A stretch of DNA of 36,514 nucleotides from Bacillota bacterium (GCA_023388195.1 JAEWGR010000138.1:1-36514); one strand, 5' to 3'. Shown: positions 1 to 7,797, counted from the stretch's first letter. Notes: generated by a model from the sequence alone, not told the origin. Made by a program: numbers and translations.

Positions 1-401
1 ACCAAACCAAGATGGGAAAAGCGATGCGGGCTGTGTCCTTCGATACAGATGCTGCCCGGCTTATGGGGATTGATGTTGACCGGGTAATCTCGTTTACCTT
101 CGGCATTGGCTCCGCGCTGGCGGCTGCAGCCGGCGTACTCGTTGGTGTTTACTATAACTCGATTGATCCTTTAATGGGGATTATGCCGGGTCTTAAAGCC
201 TTTGTTGCTGCAGTTTTAGGCGGTATTGGCAGCATTCCCGGGGCTATGCTTGGCGGTACTATTCTGGGAGTTATTGAAGCGTTGGTCAGCGGCTTTTGGT
301 CTTCAACCTTCCGGGACGCAGTGGCGTTTGGAATTTTGATTATTATTCTGCTGTGGAGACCGACTGGTCTCTTGGGTAAAAATATCCGGGAGAAAGTGTA
401 G
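1..401 (+). CDS. livH: Branched-chain amino acid ABC transporter permease LivH, C-terminal part
   Basis: The gene is cut by the left window edge; the frame is open from base 3 and ends with TAG at 399-401. About 130 residues are visible. They contain the LivH/LivM-family cytoplasmic loop (GKAMRAVSFDTDAARLMGID), which contacts the ATPase, followed by hydrophobic helices and the typical ending WRPTGLLGK. Role from family knowledge: one of the two inner-membrane permeases of the high-affinity leucine/isoleucine/valine importer (HAAT family). The next gene, livM, starts directly at the stop, so the operon is translationally tight. The substrate-binding protein gene (livJ/livK type) is not in the window and probably lies upstream. 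Related systems can also import amides or urea, so the exact substrate is inferred. Confidence 0.93.
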   Translation, partial: QTKMGKAMRAVSFDTDAARLMGIDVDRVISFTFGIGSALAAAAGVLVGVYYNSIDPLMGIMPGLKAFVAAVLGGIGSIPGAMLGGTILGVIEALVSGFWSSTFRDAVAFGILIIILLWRPTGLLGKNIREKV

Positions 402-1379
402 GTGCAGGCCATGAATTTACGAGGAAAAACTAAAACAGATCTTATGGGGTTAGTGGCCTGTATAATCGCGTATGCCGTTGTTCAGGGACTGATACTTGCT
501 GATATAATTGGGCCTTTCTGGCAGCTTAATATTATTTTGATTGGCATTAATATTATTCTGGCTGTAAGCCTTAATCTTATTAACGGCTTTACCGGCCAGT
601 TCTCTATCGGTCATGCCGGTTTTATGGCAGTCGGTGCCTATTTGAGTGCCGTTTTGACTGTAAAGCTGCAATTGCCCTTTATTGCTGCGATACTGGGTGG
701 TGCCTTTGCTGCCGGGATGTTAGGTTTTGCTATCGGCCTGCCAACTTTACGCTTAAATGGGGATTATTTGGCTATTGCCACCTTGGGCTTAGGTGAAATA
801 ATCCGGATTTGCATCCTCAACATTTCTTATGTTGGCGGGGCATCAGGCTTTATGGGGATTCCCCGGTATACTGATTTTACCTGGGTGTTTGGCCTTACCG
901 TGTTTACGGTGTTTGTTATTAAGAACTTTATTGACTCTACTCATGGCCGGGCATGTATTTCTATACGTGAAAATGAAATTGCTGCCGAAGCCATGGGGGT
1001 CGATACAACAAAATATAAGGTTTTGGCTTTTACACTGGGGGCAGCCTTTGCCGGGGTGGCCGGTTCATTGTTTTCCCATTATTTCTATATTGCCCATCCA
1101 GCCTCTTTCACTTTTATGAAATCGTTCGATATTTTGACAATGGTGGTGTTGGGCGGTCTTGGCAGTATCTCTGGCAGCATTACCGCTGCAGTTTTACTGA
1201 CCTTTGTATCAGCGGCACTTGCCAGCTATCCCGAGTGGCGGATGATTATCTATTCGCTGATGCTCATCATTTTAATGTTGTACCGGCCGCAGGGCCTGTT
1301 TGGCAATAAAGAGTTAAGCCTGAAGATGCTAGGCCGCTTGACAGGAGGTAAGAAACATGGCTCTACTCAAGGCAACTAA
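402..1379 (+). CDS. livM: Branched-chain amino acid ABC transporter permease LivM
   Basis: This is a protein of about 325 aa made mostly of hydrophobic helices. It has LivM hallmarks: NLINGFTGQFSIGHAGFMAVGAY near residues 60-80, the coupling loop with RENEIAAEAMGVDTTKYK and the ending MLYRPQGLFG. It is the second membrane subunit of the Liv importer, pairing with LivH and powered by LivG/LivF. A GTG at 402 sits about 9 nt after GGGAG, and an ATG at 411 is an alternative start. The 3' end overlaps livG by 23 nt, and the AGGAGG ribosome binding site of livG lies inside livM. The C-terminal tail is short and basic. Confidence 0.94.
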   Translation: MQAMNLRGKTKTDLMGLVACIIAYAVVQGLILADIIGPFWQLNIILIGINIILAVSLNLINGFTGQFSIGHAGFMAVGAYLSAVLTVKLQLPFIAAILGGAFAAGMLGFAIGLPTLRLNGDYLAIATLGLGEIIRICILNISYVGGASGFMGIPRYTDFTWVFGLTVFTVFVIKNFIDSTHGRACISIRENEIAAEAMGVDTTKYKVLAFTLGAAFAGVAGSLFSHYFYIAHPASFTFMKSFDILTMVVLGGLGSISGSITAAVLLTFVSAALASYPEWRMIIYSLMLIILMLYRPQGLFGNKELSLKMLGRLTGGKKHGSTQGN

Positions 1380-2121
1380 GCTATCAAAAGTTTTTGGCGG
1401 CCTGAGGGCGGTCTCCAATTTTGAGATTGATATTGCTCCAGGTGAACTGGTGGGGCTTATTGGTCCTAACGGCGCCGGCAAGACAACGGCGTTTAACCTT
1501 CTAACCGGGGTGTATGAGCCGACGGAAGGGCAAATTGAGTTTGATGGCAAAAGTGTTGTTGGCCTTAAACCATACCAGATTACACAGCGGGGGATTGCCC
1601 GTACTTTCCAGAATATCAGGCTGTTTGCCGATCTTACCGTACTTGACAATGTAAAGATTGCCTATCACTTTCACGTAAAGTATGGCCTGATGGAATCCTT
1701 CTTTCGTATTGGCGGCTATCATTCGGAAGAAGCGGAGATTGAGGAGAAGGCTGTTCGCTTTTTGGAAATTTTCCAACTGGCTGATAAAAAAGATGAAATT
1801 GCCAAAAATCTTCCCTATGGTGAGCAGCGCCGCCTGGAAATTGCCCGGGCGCTGGCAGCTCAGCCTAAGTTGCTGTTGTTAGATGAGCCGGCTGCCGGGA
1901 TGAACCCCCAGGAGACGCAGCAGCTCATGGAAATGATTCGCTGGATAAAGAAAGAGTTTAATCTTACCATCTTGTTGATCGAACATGATATGAGCCTGGT
2001 TATGGGCGTATGTGAGCGGATTTATGTTCTTGATTATGGCAGTATTATTGCCCAGGGGACGCCGCAGGAAATTAAAAATAATCCACGGGTTATCGAGGCC
2101 TACCTCGGTGAGGAGGTTTAG
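1357..2121 (+). CDS. livG: Branched-chain amino acid ABC transporter ATP-binding protein LivG
   Basis: This 254-aa ATPase has Walker A GPNGAGKT at residues 36-43, a Q-loop region GIARTFQNIRLF, an ABC signature variant LPYGEQRRLEIARAL and Walker B LLLLDEPAAG followed by the H-loop EHDM. The LivG-type insert around residues 105-130 (HVKYGLMESFFRIGGYHSEE) and the C-terminal BCA_ABC_TP tail (VIEAYLGEEV) separate it from other ABC ATPases. It couples ATP hydrolysis to import through LivH/LivM. The ATG at 1357 follows AGGAGG at a spacing of about 8 nt. livF starts 3 nt after the stop. Confidence 0.95.
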   Translation: MALLKATKLSKVFGGLRAVSNFEIDIAPGELVGLIGPNGAGKTTAFNLLTGVYEPTEGQIEFDGKSVVGLKPYQITQRGIARTFQNIRLFADLTVLDNVKIAYHFHVKYGLMESFFRIGGYHSEEAEIEEKAVRFLEIFQLADKKDEIAKNLPYGEQRRLEIARALAAQPKLLLLDEPAAGMNPQETQQLMEMIRWIKKEFNLTILLIEHDMSLVMGVCERIYVLDYGSIIAQGTPQEIKNNPRVIEAYLGEEV

Positions 2122-2124
2122 ATT

Positions 2125-2835
2125 ATGGCTATGTTAAAAATTGATAATATTAATGTATACTATGGTGCCATCCATGCGCTTAAAGGGATCAGCGTTGAGG
2201 TAAACCAGGGAGAAATTGTTACCCTGATTGGCGCCAACGGGGCCGGCAAAAGCACCACTCTTCGGACTATTTCCGGCCTTCTAAAACCTAAAACAGGCCA
2301 GATATCTTTTGAGGGTCAGAATATTGCCGGTGTGCCTGCGCAGAACATTGTAAAAATGGGTATATCCCAAGTCCCTGAAGGCCGGCGTGTGTTTGCCCAT
2401 ATGTCGGTACTTGAGAATCTGGAACTAGGTGCCTATCTTCGTTCTGATACCAAAGAAATTAAAGCCGATATGGATACTGTATTTGCCCGCTTCCCCCGGC
2501 TGGGAGAACGGCGCAGTCAGCTATCAGGTACATTATCAGGTGGTGAGCAGCAGATGCTGGCGATGGGACGTGCACTTATGAGCCGCCCCCGAATTCTGCT
2601 TCTGGACGAACCCTCAATGGGTTTGGCGCCGCTGCTGGTTAAAGAAATATTTTCTATCATTAAAGATATCAACCAAACCGGTACCACAATTCTTTTGGTT
2701 GAGCAAAATGCCCATATGGCACTGTCTATTGCTCATAAAGCCTATGTTCTGGAGACCGGGCGCATTATTTTGTCAGGTGATGCCAAAGAACTGGCGGCAA
2801 GTGAGGAGATAAGGAAAGCATATCTGGGCGGTTAA
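2125..2835 (+). CDS. livF: Branched-chain amino acid ABC transporter ATP-binding protein LivF
   Basis: This 236-aa ATPase has Walker A GANGAGKST at residues 36-44, the LivF-typical sequence ISQVPEGRRVFAHMSVLENL, the signature LSGGEQQMLAMGRAL and Walker B LLLDEPSMGLAPLLV. It ends with AYLGG. It forms the second nucleotide-binding subunit with LivG. An ATG at 2131 is a possible alternative start two codons downstream of the one chosen. It is the last gene of the liv operon; a 12-bp hairpin overlaps its stop codon. Confidence 0.95.
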   Translation: MAMLKIDNINVYYGAIHALKGISVEVNQGEIVTLIGANGAGKSTTLRTISGLLKPKTGQISFEGQNIAGVPAQNIVKMGISQVPEGRRVFAHMSVLENLELGAYLRSDTKEIKADMDTVFARFPRLGERRSQLSGTLSGGEQQMLAMGRALMSRPRILLLDEPSMGLAPLLVKEIFSIIKDINQTGTTILLVEQNAHMALSIAHKAYVLETGRIILSGDAKELAASEEIRKAYLGG

Positions 2836-2849
2836 CCACCGCCCGGATA
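2821..2849 (+). terminator. Hairpin over the livF stop codon
   Basis: TATCTGGGCGGT at 2821-2832 pairs with ACCGCCCGGATA at 2838-2849 around a 5-nt loop containing the stop codon. There is no T run after it, so it is more likely a 3'-end stabilising or pausing hairpin than a classical intrinsic terminator. Confidence 0.5.
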
Positions 2850-2896
2850 CCTATAGCCAAGTTTCAACATTATACATATGTAGGGGAGTGTATGCT

Positions 2897-3541
2897 ATGA
2901 TCGTATCCAAACGAATGACAGCCAACCCCACTACCATTACGTCAGCCATGACGATTGTGGATGCGCTGCAAATTATGCGCAGTAACAAGTTCCGCCGTTT
3001 ACCGGTGGTAGACAATGGCAAGCTGGTTGGTATTGTCACTGACCGGGATCTCCGGGAGGTATCGGCGTCGCCGGCAACGTCGCTGTCTGTATTTGAACTT
3101 AACTATCTCCTGGCTAAAATGCAGGTAAAAGACATTATGACCAGAAAGGTGTTAACAATAAGTGCGGATGCTACTGTGGAAGAAGCGGCGCTTTTAATGT
3201 ATAACAATAAGATCGGCGGGTTAATTGCTGTTGATGCTAATCAGGCTGTAGTCGGCATCCTGACGGAAACGGATATATTTAAGGCTTTTGTTGATGCCAT
3301 GGGCTTGCCTCAGGGCAAAACCCGTCTGAGCCTGATTGTTCCGGATCGCTTAGGTGTTATTCATGATATTTCCGGTGTGTTCAAAGAGCAAGGCGTCAGT
3401 ATTGGCAGTTTTGTCAGCTTCCCAACTGAAGATAATCAGTATGAGGTGGTTATCCGGGCCGAAATTAACGATGTCAAAACAATAACCGACCGCTTAGCTG
3501 CGTTGGGCTATCCAGTGCAGCATATTGCTCAGATCGGTTAG
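2897..3541 (+). CDS. AcuB-like protein: two CBS domains plus ACT domain
   Basis: The protein has 214 aa, which I recall as the size of Bacillus AcuB. Residues 1-60 form a first CBS domain (RMTANPTTITSAMTIVDALQ ... GIVTDRDLR) and residues 75-130 a second (VKDIMTRKVLTISADATVEE ... GILTETDIF). Residues 137-205 form an ACT domain (LSLIVPDRLGVIHDISGVFK). CBS pairs bind adenine nucleotides and ACT domains often bind amino acids, so a ligand-sensing regulator is inferred; in Bacillus, AcuB belongs to the acetoin utilisation cluster. The ATG at 2897 was preferred over GTG at 2888 because AGGGGAG at 2882-2888 lies 8 nt before it. No acetoin genes are seen nearby; the liv operon precedes it and a metal riboswitch follows. 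Confidence 0.85.
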   Translation: MIVSKRMTANPTTITSAMTIVDALQIMRSNKFRRLPVVDNGKLVGIVTDRDLREVSASPATSLSVFELNYLLAKMQVKDIMTRKVLTISADATVEEAALLMYNNKIGGLIAVDANQAVVGILTETDIFKAFVDAMGLPQGKTRLSLIVPDRLGVIHDISGVFKEQGVSIGSFVSFPTEDNQYEVVIRAEINDVKTITDRLAALGYPVQHIAQIG

Positions 3542-3592
3542 TTACGCCCTAAATCTGCTAAAGAATTTTACACATTTTGTTTGCTGTGCTAA

Positions 3593-3598
3593 TATAAT
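3593..3598 (+). promoter_or_regulatory. -10 box of the riboswitch/CDF transcript
   Basis: A perfect TATAAT lies about 7 nt before the first bases of the NiCo aptamer. The -35 region is poor (TTTACA at 3567-3572 would need a 20-nt spacer), so activity is inferred mainly from the -10 box and position. Confidence 0.5.
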
Positions 3599-3603
3599 AA
3601 GCG

Positions 3604-3674
3604 TAGGAACAGGCGACCGGCTAAGCCGGTGCAGCCGGGCAGCGCAAGCAGCAGGTAAAACCTGTGGGACCTTA
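3604..3674 (+). promoter_or_regulatory. NiCo (czcD-type) cobalt/nickel riboswitch aptamer
   Basis: The order of conserved blocks fits the NiCo riboswitch: AACAGGC, a hairpin ACCGGC-TAA-GCCGGT, the block GCAGCCGGGC, a GCAA-capped hairpin, then CAGGT-AAA-ACCTG and TGTGGGAC. These purine-rich junction blocks form the four-stem junction that binds Co(II)/Ni(II) cooperatively. The third helix has an A-A mismatch and the closing helix (AGG/CCT) is short, so this is a somewhat diverged copy. It lies directly upstream of a cation diffusion facilitator gene, the usual target. In known examples metal binding prevents the terminator and turns the exporter on; here the last aptamer helix shares its 3' strand with the terminator, which fits that logic. 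Confidence 0.87.
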
Positions 3675-3696
3675 TCGTCTCCACAGGTTTTTTTGT
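3658..3696 (+). terminator. Riboswitch-controlled intrinsic terminator
   Basis: AACCTGTGG pairs with CCACAGGTT across a 13-nt loop and is followed by a run of seven T. Its 5' arm uses the ACCTG and TGTGG bases needed by the aptamer, so aptamer and terminator are mutually exclusive. It sits before the CDF gene start. Confidence 0.87.
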
Positions 3697-3730
3697 TATC
3701 CCGTTGGTGTTTAAGGGGAAGGCTGAAAAG

Positions 3731-3785
3731 AGCTATGGTCTTCTGCCATCATCCTAAGGATTGGCACAAACCAAGTTTTTCTAAC
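3731..3785 (+). repeat. Intergenic structured repeat, copy A
   Basis: This copy contains ATGG-tcTTCTg-CCAT (3735-3749), then TTGG-CACAAA-CCAA (3761-3774) and a T run. It matches the copies near 9151 and 11783 in loop sequences while the stem bases differ. It lies between the riboswitch terminator and the ribosome binding site of the CDF gene, so it is probably inside the CDF mRNA leader. Confidence 0.6.
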
Positions 3786-3807
3786 GTTTTAATTGGAGGT
3801 AACGGGT

Positions 3808-4734
3808 TTGGAAACTAACTATAACCATTTAAAGCAACAAACAGCACGGCTATCGGTCATATCGAATACTCTATTGGTACTGCTTAAGCTAGTTGTCGGC
3901 TTGTTTACAGGGGCGGTTAGTATTGTTTCAGAAGCAGCCCATTCCGCTGTTGATTTAATTGCTGCTCTGGTGGCTTATATTGCCGTAAGAAAAGCCAGCA
4001 AGCCACCTGATAGCCAACATGCGTACGGACATGGTAAAATTGAAAACCTGTCAGCAGCATTTGAGGCTGTTTTGATTGTATTAGCGGCACTCTGGATTGT
4101 TTATGAGTCCATAGATAAGATTAATAATCCCCATACGCCGGAATATCTGGAATACGGTCTCATTGTGATGGCTGTATCAATTGCTGTTAACTACTGGGTT
4201 TCCGGTAAGCTGTATTATGTGGCCCGTTTAACAGGTTCGCATGCTTTGGAGGCTGATGCGCTGCACCTGAAGGCCGATATCTGGACAAGTGCCGGTGTAT
4301 TTATCGGTTTGGTAATTATCAAGCTGACAGGGTTATATTGGCTTGACCCAATAATTGCTATTGCTGTGGCCGTAATTGTGTTTAAAGCCGGTTTTAGCAT
4401 GACGATGAAGAGTATTTATGAACTGACAGATGTCACATTGCCTGAAGCGGAAGAAGAAGAAATCAGGGCGATTGTTCACCAGCATCCGGAAGTTATTGCT
4501 TTTCACAGGCTAAGAACCAGACGATCCGGCAGTTTCCGCCTGATTGATATGCATATCGTTCTTAAAAAAGATATGTTTCTTGAACAGGCACATGATGTTT
4601 GTGATGAAATCGAAATAAACATAAAGTCCCAGTTTGCACCTTGTGATGTGATTATTCACTTAGAACCATGTGACTACAATAATGGCTTTGGTTTCTGCCC
4701 GGCCGAATGCGGCGAAAACTGTAAGCATGAGTGA
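3808..4734 (+). CDS. Cation diffusion facilitator (Co/Ni/Zn efflux)
   Basis: This inner-membrane metal/proton antiporter has 308 aa and six predicted helices, followed by a cytoplasmic dimerisation domain (about 210-290). Metal-site signatures are H45-x3-D49 in helix 2 (EAAHSAVD) and H153-x3-D157 in helix 5 (ALHLKAD). The C-terminal tail is unusual: CDYNNGFGFCPAECGENCKHE carries four Cys in about 20 residues and could bind metal. TTG at 3808 is chosen because GGAGGT at 3795-3800 lies 7 nt upstream. The upstream NiCo riboswitch predicts induction by cobalt or nickel; HD-HD motifs alone would suggest zinc, so substrate rests on the riboswitch. Confidence 0.92.
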   Translation: METNYNHLKQQTARLSVISNTLLVLLKLVVGLFTGAVSIVSEAAHSAVDLIAALVAYIAVRKASKPPDSQHAYGHGKIENLSAAFEAVLIVLAALWIVYESIDKINNPHTPEYLEYGLIVMAVSIAVNYWVSGKLYYVARLTGSHALEADALHLKADIWTSAGVFIGLVIIKLTGLYWLDPIIAIAVAVIVFKAGFSMTMKSIYELTDVTLPEAEEEEIRAIVHQHPEVIAFHRLRTRRSGSFRLIDMHIVLKKDMFLEQAHDVCDEIEINIKSQFAPCDVIIHLEPCDYNNGFGFCPAECGENCKHE

Positions 4735-4810
4735 AGCAGGATTTTAACCAGGCAGGTTATAATATATCAATAGGCAGTCTATTCGAAACTTAGCCTGGGA
4801 GGGGATACCT

Positions 4811-5839
4811 GTGGTAAGACTTACAGAGTACAGTCAGCGCGGCGGCTGTGCTGCCAAACTGGGGCCAGGCGATCTGGCCGGGGTTTTGAAGCAGTTACCG
4901 GTAATGGTTAATCCTAATGTGCTTGTTGGCATTGCTACATCAGATGATGCCGGGGTATATAAATTAAATGAAACAACAGCCCTGGTGCAGACCGTTGATT
5001 TTTTTACTCCCATAGTGGATGATCCATATCTGTTTGGACAAATTGCGGCGGCGAATAGTTTAAGTGACATTTATGCAATGGGAGCAACACCGTTAACCGC
5101 ACTCAATCTGGTGGCTTTCCCTAATTGTAAGCTGCCAGGAGAAGTGCTGCAGGCTATTTTACAAGGTGGGCAGGACAAGGTCGCTGAGTCTGGGGCTGTT
5201 ATTATTGGCGGGCATAGTATTGCCGATGATGAGCCCAAATACGGATTAGCAGTCACGGGTCTTGCCCATCCAGATAAGGTATGGACAAATGCGGGGGCCC
5301 AAACCGGCGATTATCTGGTGCTGACGAAAGCGCTGGGTACTGGTGTTCTGATGTCGGCAGCCCGCGCCGATTTGTTTCCTCAGGGAGTGGCCGCGGCAAC
5401 TGCCGGTATGGCAGCACTGAATGCTGCCGCCGCCAGGGTGGCGGCCGGCTTTAGTGTTCATGCCTGTACGGATATTACCGGTTTTGGATTATTAGGACAT
5501 CTTTATGAAGTGGCGGCCGGCAGCAAAGTATCGATAACTGTCAATAGTACAGCCTTGCCGCTGTTGCCTGATGCTGCTGCTGCTGCGGCCATGGGGCTGG
5601 TGCCTGGTGGGGCTTACTCTAACCGTAATTATCTCAAGACAGTAACTTTTGCCGAGCATATACAGGAAAATATCAGGGATATCTGTTTTGATCCCCAAAC
5701 CTCAGGGGGTTTGTTATTTGCGATACCAGGAGAACAGGCAGACGCATTACTTGCTGCCTTGCATGACGCAGGTTTAGTACAAGCCAGCTTGATTGGACAA
5801 GTTATGGCAGGCGGAAAGGGAGAAATTTATGTCAGATAA
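4811..5839 (+). CDS. selD: Selenide, water dikinase SelD
   Basis: SelD makes selenophosphate from selenide and ATP, the selenium donor for selenocysteine tRNA and selenouridine. The protein has 342 aa with the N-terminal catalytic loop YSQRGGCAAKLG; Cys13 stands where other SelD proteins have Cys or selenocysteine and Lys16 is the conserved catalytic lysine. An AIRS-type ATP-binding fold follows (ATSDDAGVYKL, VDFFTPIVDDPYLFGQIAAA) and the C-terminal part contains TDITGFGLLGHL and DPQTSGGLL. The GTG start at 4811 follows GGGAGGGGA. yedF overlaps its end by 11 nt. No selA, selB or tRNA-Sec was found in the window. Confidence 0.96.
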   Translation: MVRLTEYSQRGGCAAKLGPGDLAGVLKQLPVMVNPNVLVGIATSDDAGVYKLNETTALVQTVDFFTPIVDDPYLFGQIAAANSLSDIYAMGATPLTALNLVAFPNCKLPGEVLQAILQGGQDKVAESGAVIIGGHSIADDEPKYGLAVTGLAHPDKVWTNAGAQTGDYLVLTKALGTGVLMSAARADLFPQGVAAATAGMAALNAAAARVAAGFSVHACTDITGFGLLGHLYEVAAGSKVSITVNSTALPLLPDAAAAAAMGLVPGGAYSNRNYLKTVTFAEHIQENIRDICFDPQTSGGLLFAIPGEQADALLAALHDAGLVQASLIGQVMAGGKGEIYVR

Positions 5840-6434
5840 AGTGATTGATTGCAGGGGTTTGGTTTGCCCACAGCCAGTTATTCAGACTAAAAAGACACTG
5901 GAAACAGTCGCGGCAGGACGGATTACTATCATTGTGGACAATGAGGTAGCAAAGATCAATGTGGTTAAGTTTGCAACTGCCAATGGGTTAGGTGCAGCTG
6001 TAGAGGAAAAAAACGGGCACTACTATATTACAGTCATTAAAGGCACAGGTCAGCAATCAGTAGCAACTGCGGCTACGGTGCCAGCCCCTGCCCCGGATGC
6101 CCGCAGTCAGGTATATTTGATTACGCAGGATACTTTAGGACATGGTGCACCGGAGTTGGGCACAATATTAATGAAAGCATTTATGACAACCTTGCTTGAG
6201 TCTAAGCCGCAACCGGAGGCGCTGCTTTTCATCAATAGCGGCATCAGGCTGACAATACAGGAATCACCGGTGCTGGAGCAACTGCAAATGCTGGCTGCAA
6301 GGGGTGTTACCGTTCTGGCGTGCGGTACCTGCCTTGATTATTATCAGCTCAAGGATAAACTGGCGGTTGGCGAAGTGACAAATATGTATACAATTGTTGA
6401 AACTATTTCCCAAGCTAAAGCTGTAACGCTGTAA
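5829..6434 (+). CDS. yedF: Selenium metabolism protein YedF (TusA-like plus DsrE-like)
   Basis: This 201-aa protein has an N-terminal TusA/SirA-like domain (residues 1-75) with the persulfide-type motif DCRGLVCPQPV, where the Cys of CPQP is the carrier cysteine. A short Ala/Pro linker leads to a C-terminal DsrE-like domain with ACGTCLDYY. The architecture matches the YedF family found beside selD. A role in handling sulfur or selenium as a persulfide/perselenide is inferred from family and context. The frame is open upstream to 5793, but ATG at 5829 is preferred because GGAAAGGGAG lies just before it. The start lies inside selD, indicating coupling. Confidence 0.9.
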   Translation: MSDKVIDCRGLVCPQPVIQTKKTLETVAAGRITIIVDNEVAKINVVKFATANGLGAAVEEKNGHYYITVIKGTGQQSVATAATVPAPAPDARSQVYLITQDTLGHGAPELGTILMKAFMTTLLESKPQPEALLFINSGIRLTIQESPVLEQLQMLAARGVTVLACGTCLDYYQLKDKLAVGEVTNMYTIVETISQAKAVTL

Positions 6435-6438
6435 ACAG

Positions 6439-6750
6439 GTGATGTTATCCTATCAGGGCTATAACCGTCTGATTTCTTTTACTTCGGTGCATCAGGCCGT
6501 TAAAGCTGAAAAATTACTGGTACAAAGTGGTATCCCGGCCTATGCCCTGCCAACACCACGGGAGATTGATATTAGCTGTGGTCAATGCCTGCTGTTTGCC
6601 GCTGAGCAGGAACAGGTAATACTTGACCGGTTTGCTGACGCCCGGGTATGCTGGTCAAAATTATTTAGCCGGACATTGGCAGGCGATAATGTGTATGTTT
6701 ATGAGAAGATAAATGAGTATGATGGAGGTAAACTGTGGAACAATTGCTGA
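6439..6750 (+). CDS. DUF3343 protein, putative Se/S carrier
   Basis: This small protein of about 102 aa has the DUF3343 pattern: a front helix region TSVHQAVKAEKLLVQSGIPA, then PTPREIDISCGQCLLF with a C-x2-C pair, which fits the carrier idea. Members often occur with selD/yedF or with cysteine desulfurase genes. GTG at 6439 and ATG at 6442 are adjacent candidate starts; the upstream ribosome binding site is weak, suggesting coupling to yedF 4-7 nt away. Its 3' end overlaps the mscS start by 16 nt, so selD-yedF-DUF3343-mscS look like one transcript. Confidence 0.85.
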   Translation: MMLSYQGYNRLISFTSVHQAVKAEKLLVQSGIPAYALPTPREIDISCGQCLLFAAEQEQVILDRFADARVCWSKLFSRTLAGDNVYVYEKINEYDGGKLWNNC

Positions 6751-7586
6751 CACCAGACTTCTGGCTGGCCATGGCGGTTACCATGATCCGGTTGGTAGCT
6801 ATTGGCATAGGCGGTATGGTATTGCTTAGATTTACCAACATGATTATTGAGCAGTTTTTTATCCCTAAGCCAGGAGCAAAGACAATATATCTGGAAGAAC
6901 AGCGGGCCAGGACGCTCAGCAGCCTGCTGCACAGTATTATTCGATATGTTATTTACTTTGTAGTTGCCGTACTGATGCTCCAGGAGTTCAAAATCGACAC
7001 TACTTCCATTGTGGCCGGTGCCGGTATTATCGGCTTGGCTGTAGGTGTTGGCGCCCAGAGTCTGATTAAAGATTTTATAACCGGGTTTTTCATTATCCTG
7101 GAAGACCAGTATGGGGTTGGCGATTATGTAGTCATCGGTGATATGAACGGGACTGTCGAGGAAATGGGGTTTCGCGTTACCAAACTGCGGGATGGCAATG
7201 GTATTCTTCATATAGTTCCCAATGGCTCTATTCTCAAAGTGAGCAATTACACACGGGGGCATATGCAAGCTGTTGTTAATGTACCTGTGCCCTATGAGGC
7301 CGATATTGGAGAGATATTTGAAATCTTAGAGGAAACTTGCAGTACGGTGGGGGCAAGTATGCCGGAAGTGCTGGCAGGGCCAAATGTTGTGGGTGTGGTT
7401 GATCTAAAACCGGGAGAGGTGGTTATCCGCATAACCGCCCAAACAGTACCGCTACAGCAGGTGAAAGTGGAAACAACATTGCGCCGGCTGATAAAAGAAC
7501 GGTTTACCGCCGCCAGGATCCCGGCACCTCAGCCGGTAAGTACGGGTTCACCATTTCCGGGAGCAGCGGTTAAAACAGGAGGATGA
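6735..7586 (+). CDS. Small-conductance mechanosensitive channel, MscS family
   Basis: This 283-aa membrane channel has three predicted N-terminal helices, the last being the pore helix with small residues (VAGAGIIGLAVGVGAQSLIKDF). The cytoplasmic MscS beta domain follows (DYVVIGDMNGTVEEMGFRVTKLRD and the phosphate-loop-like IVPNGSI). Family role: release of solutes on osmotic down-shock. GTG at 6735 follows GGAGG closely. The gene sits upstream of DUF951 and ychF, an arrangement also seen in Bacillus. Its C-terminal 20 residues are Pro/Gly rich and probably disordered. Confidence 0.92.
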   Translation: MEQLLTPDFWLAMAVTMIRLVAIGIGGMVLLRFTNMIIEQFFIPKPGAKTIYLEEQRARTLSSLLHSIIRYVIYFVVAVLMLQEFKIDTTSIVAGAGIIGLAVGVGAQSLIKDFITGFFIILEDQYGVGDYVVIGDMNGTVEEMGFRVTKLRDGNGILHIVPNGSILKVSNYTRGHMQAVVNVPVPYEADIGEIFEILEETCSTVGASMPEVLAGPNVVGVVDLKPGEVVIRITAQTVPLQQVKVETTLRRLIKERFTAARIPAPQPVSTGSPFPGAAVKTGG

Positions 7587-7587
7587 C

Positions 7588-7797
7588 ATGAGCGAAAGAT
7601 ACAACTATAAAGTTGGCGAGATTGTCAAAATGAAAAAGCCCCATCCTTGTGGTGGCGATCGCTGGGAGATTACCCGTACAGGGATTGATTTTGGCCTTAA
7701 ATGCCTGCAATGCGGCCGTCAGGTAATGATTCCCCGGCCCAAGTTCGAAAAGGGCGTTAAAGCTGTTGTGCAGGCAGGACCGCCGGCAGGCAAGTAA
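7588..7797 (+). CDS. DUF951 family protein (YyzM-like)
   Basis: This 69-aa protein starts one base after the mscS stop, with AGGAGG inside the mscS end. It shows the DUF951 pattern: KVGEIVKMKKPHPCGG, then RTGIDFGLKCLQCGRQVMIPR, with three cysteines possibly binding zinc. The function of the family is unknown; it is typically the gene before ychF, as here. The last 15 residues are Ala/Gly/Pro rich. Confidence 0.9.
   Translation: MSERYNYKVGEIVKMKKPHPCGGDRWEITRTGIDFGLKCLQCGRQVMIPRPKFEKGVKAVVQAGPPAGK

Noticed and set aside
1329..1649. Long minus-strand frames opposite liv, ychF, selD and purB genes
   Set aside because: They are antisense shadows of well-supported genes without ribosome binding sites or recognisable motifs.
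3525..3818. Open plus-strand frame of 97 codons across the AcuB-CDF intergenic region
   Set aside because: It runs through the NiCo aptamer and terminator and has no ribosome binding site; the RNA reading explains the sequence better.
5829..6434. SelD or neighbour as a selenocysteine-containing protein
   Set aside because: SelD has a normal Cys codon at position 13 and no in-frame TGA is needed to extend any gene here.
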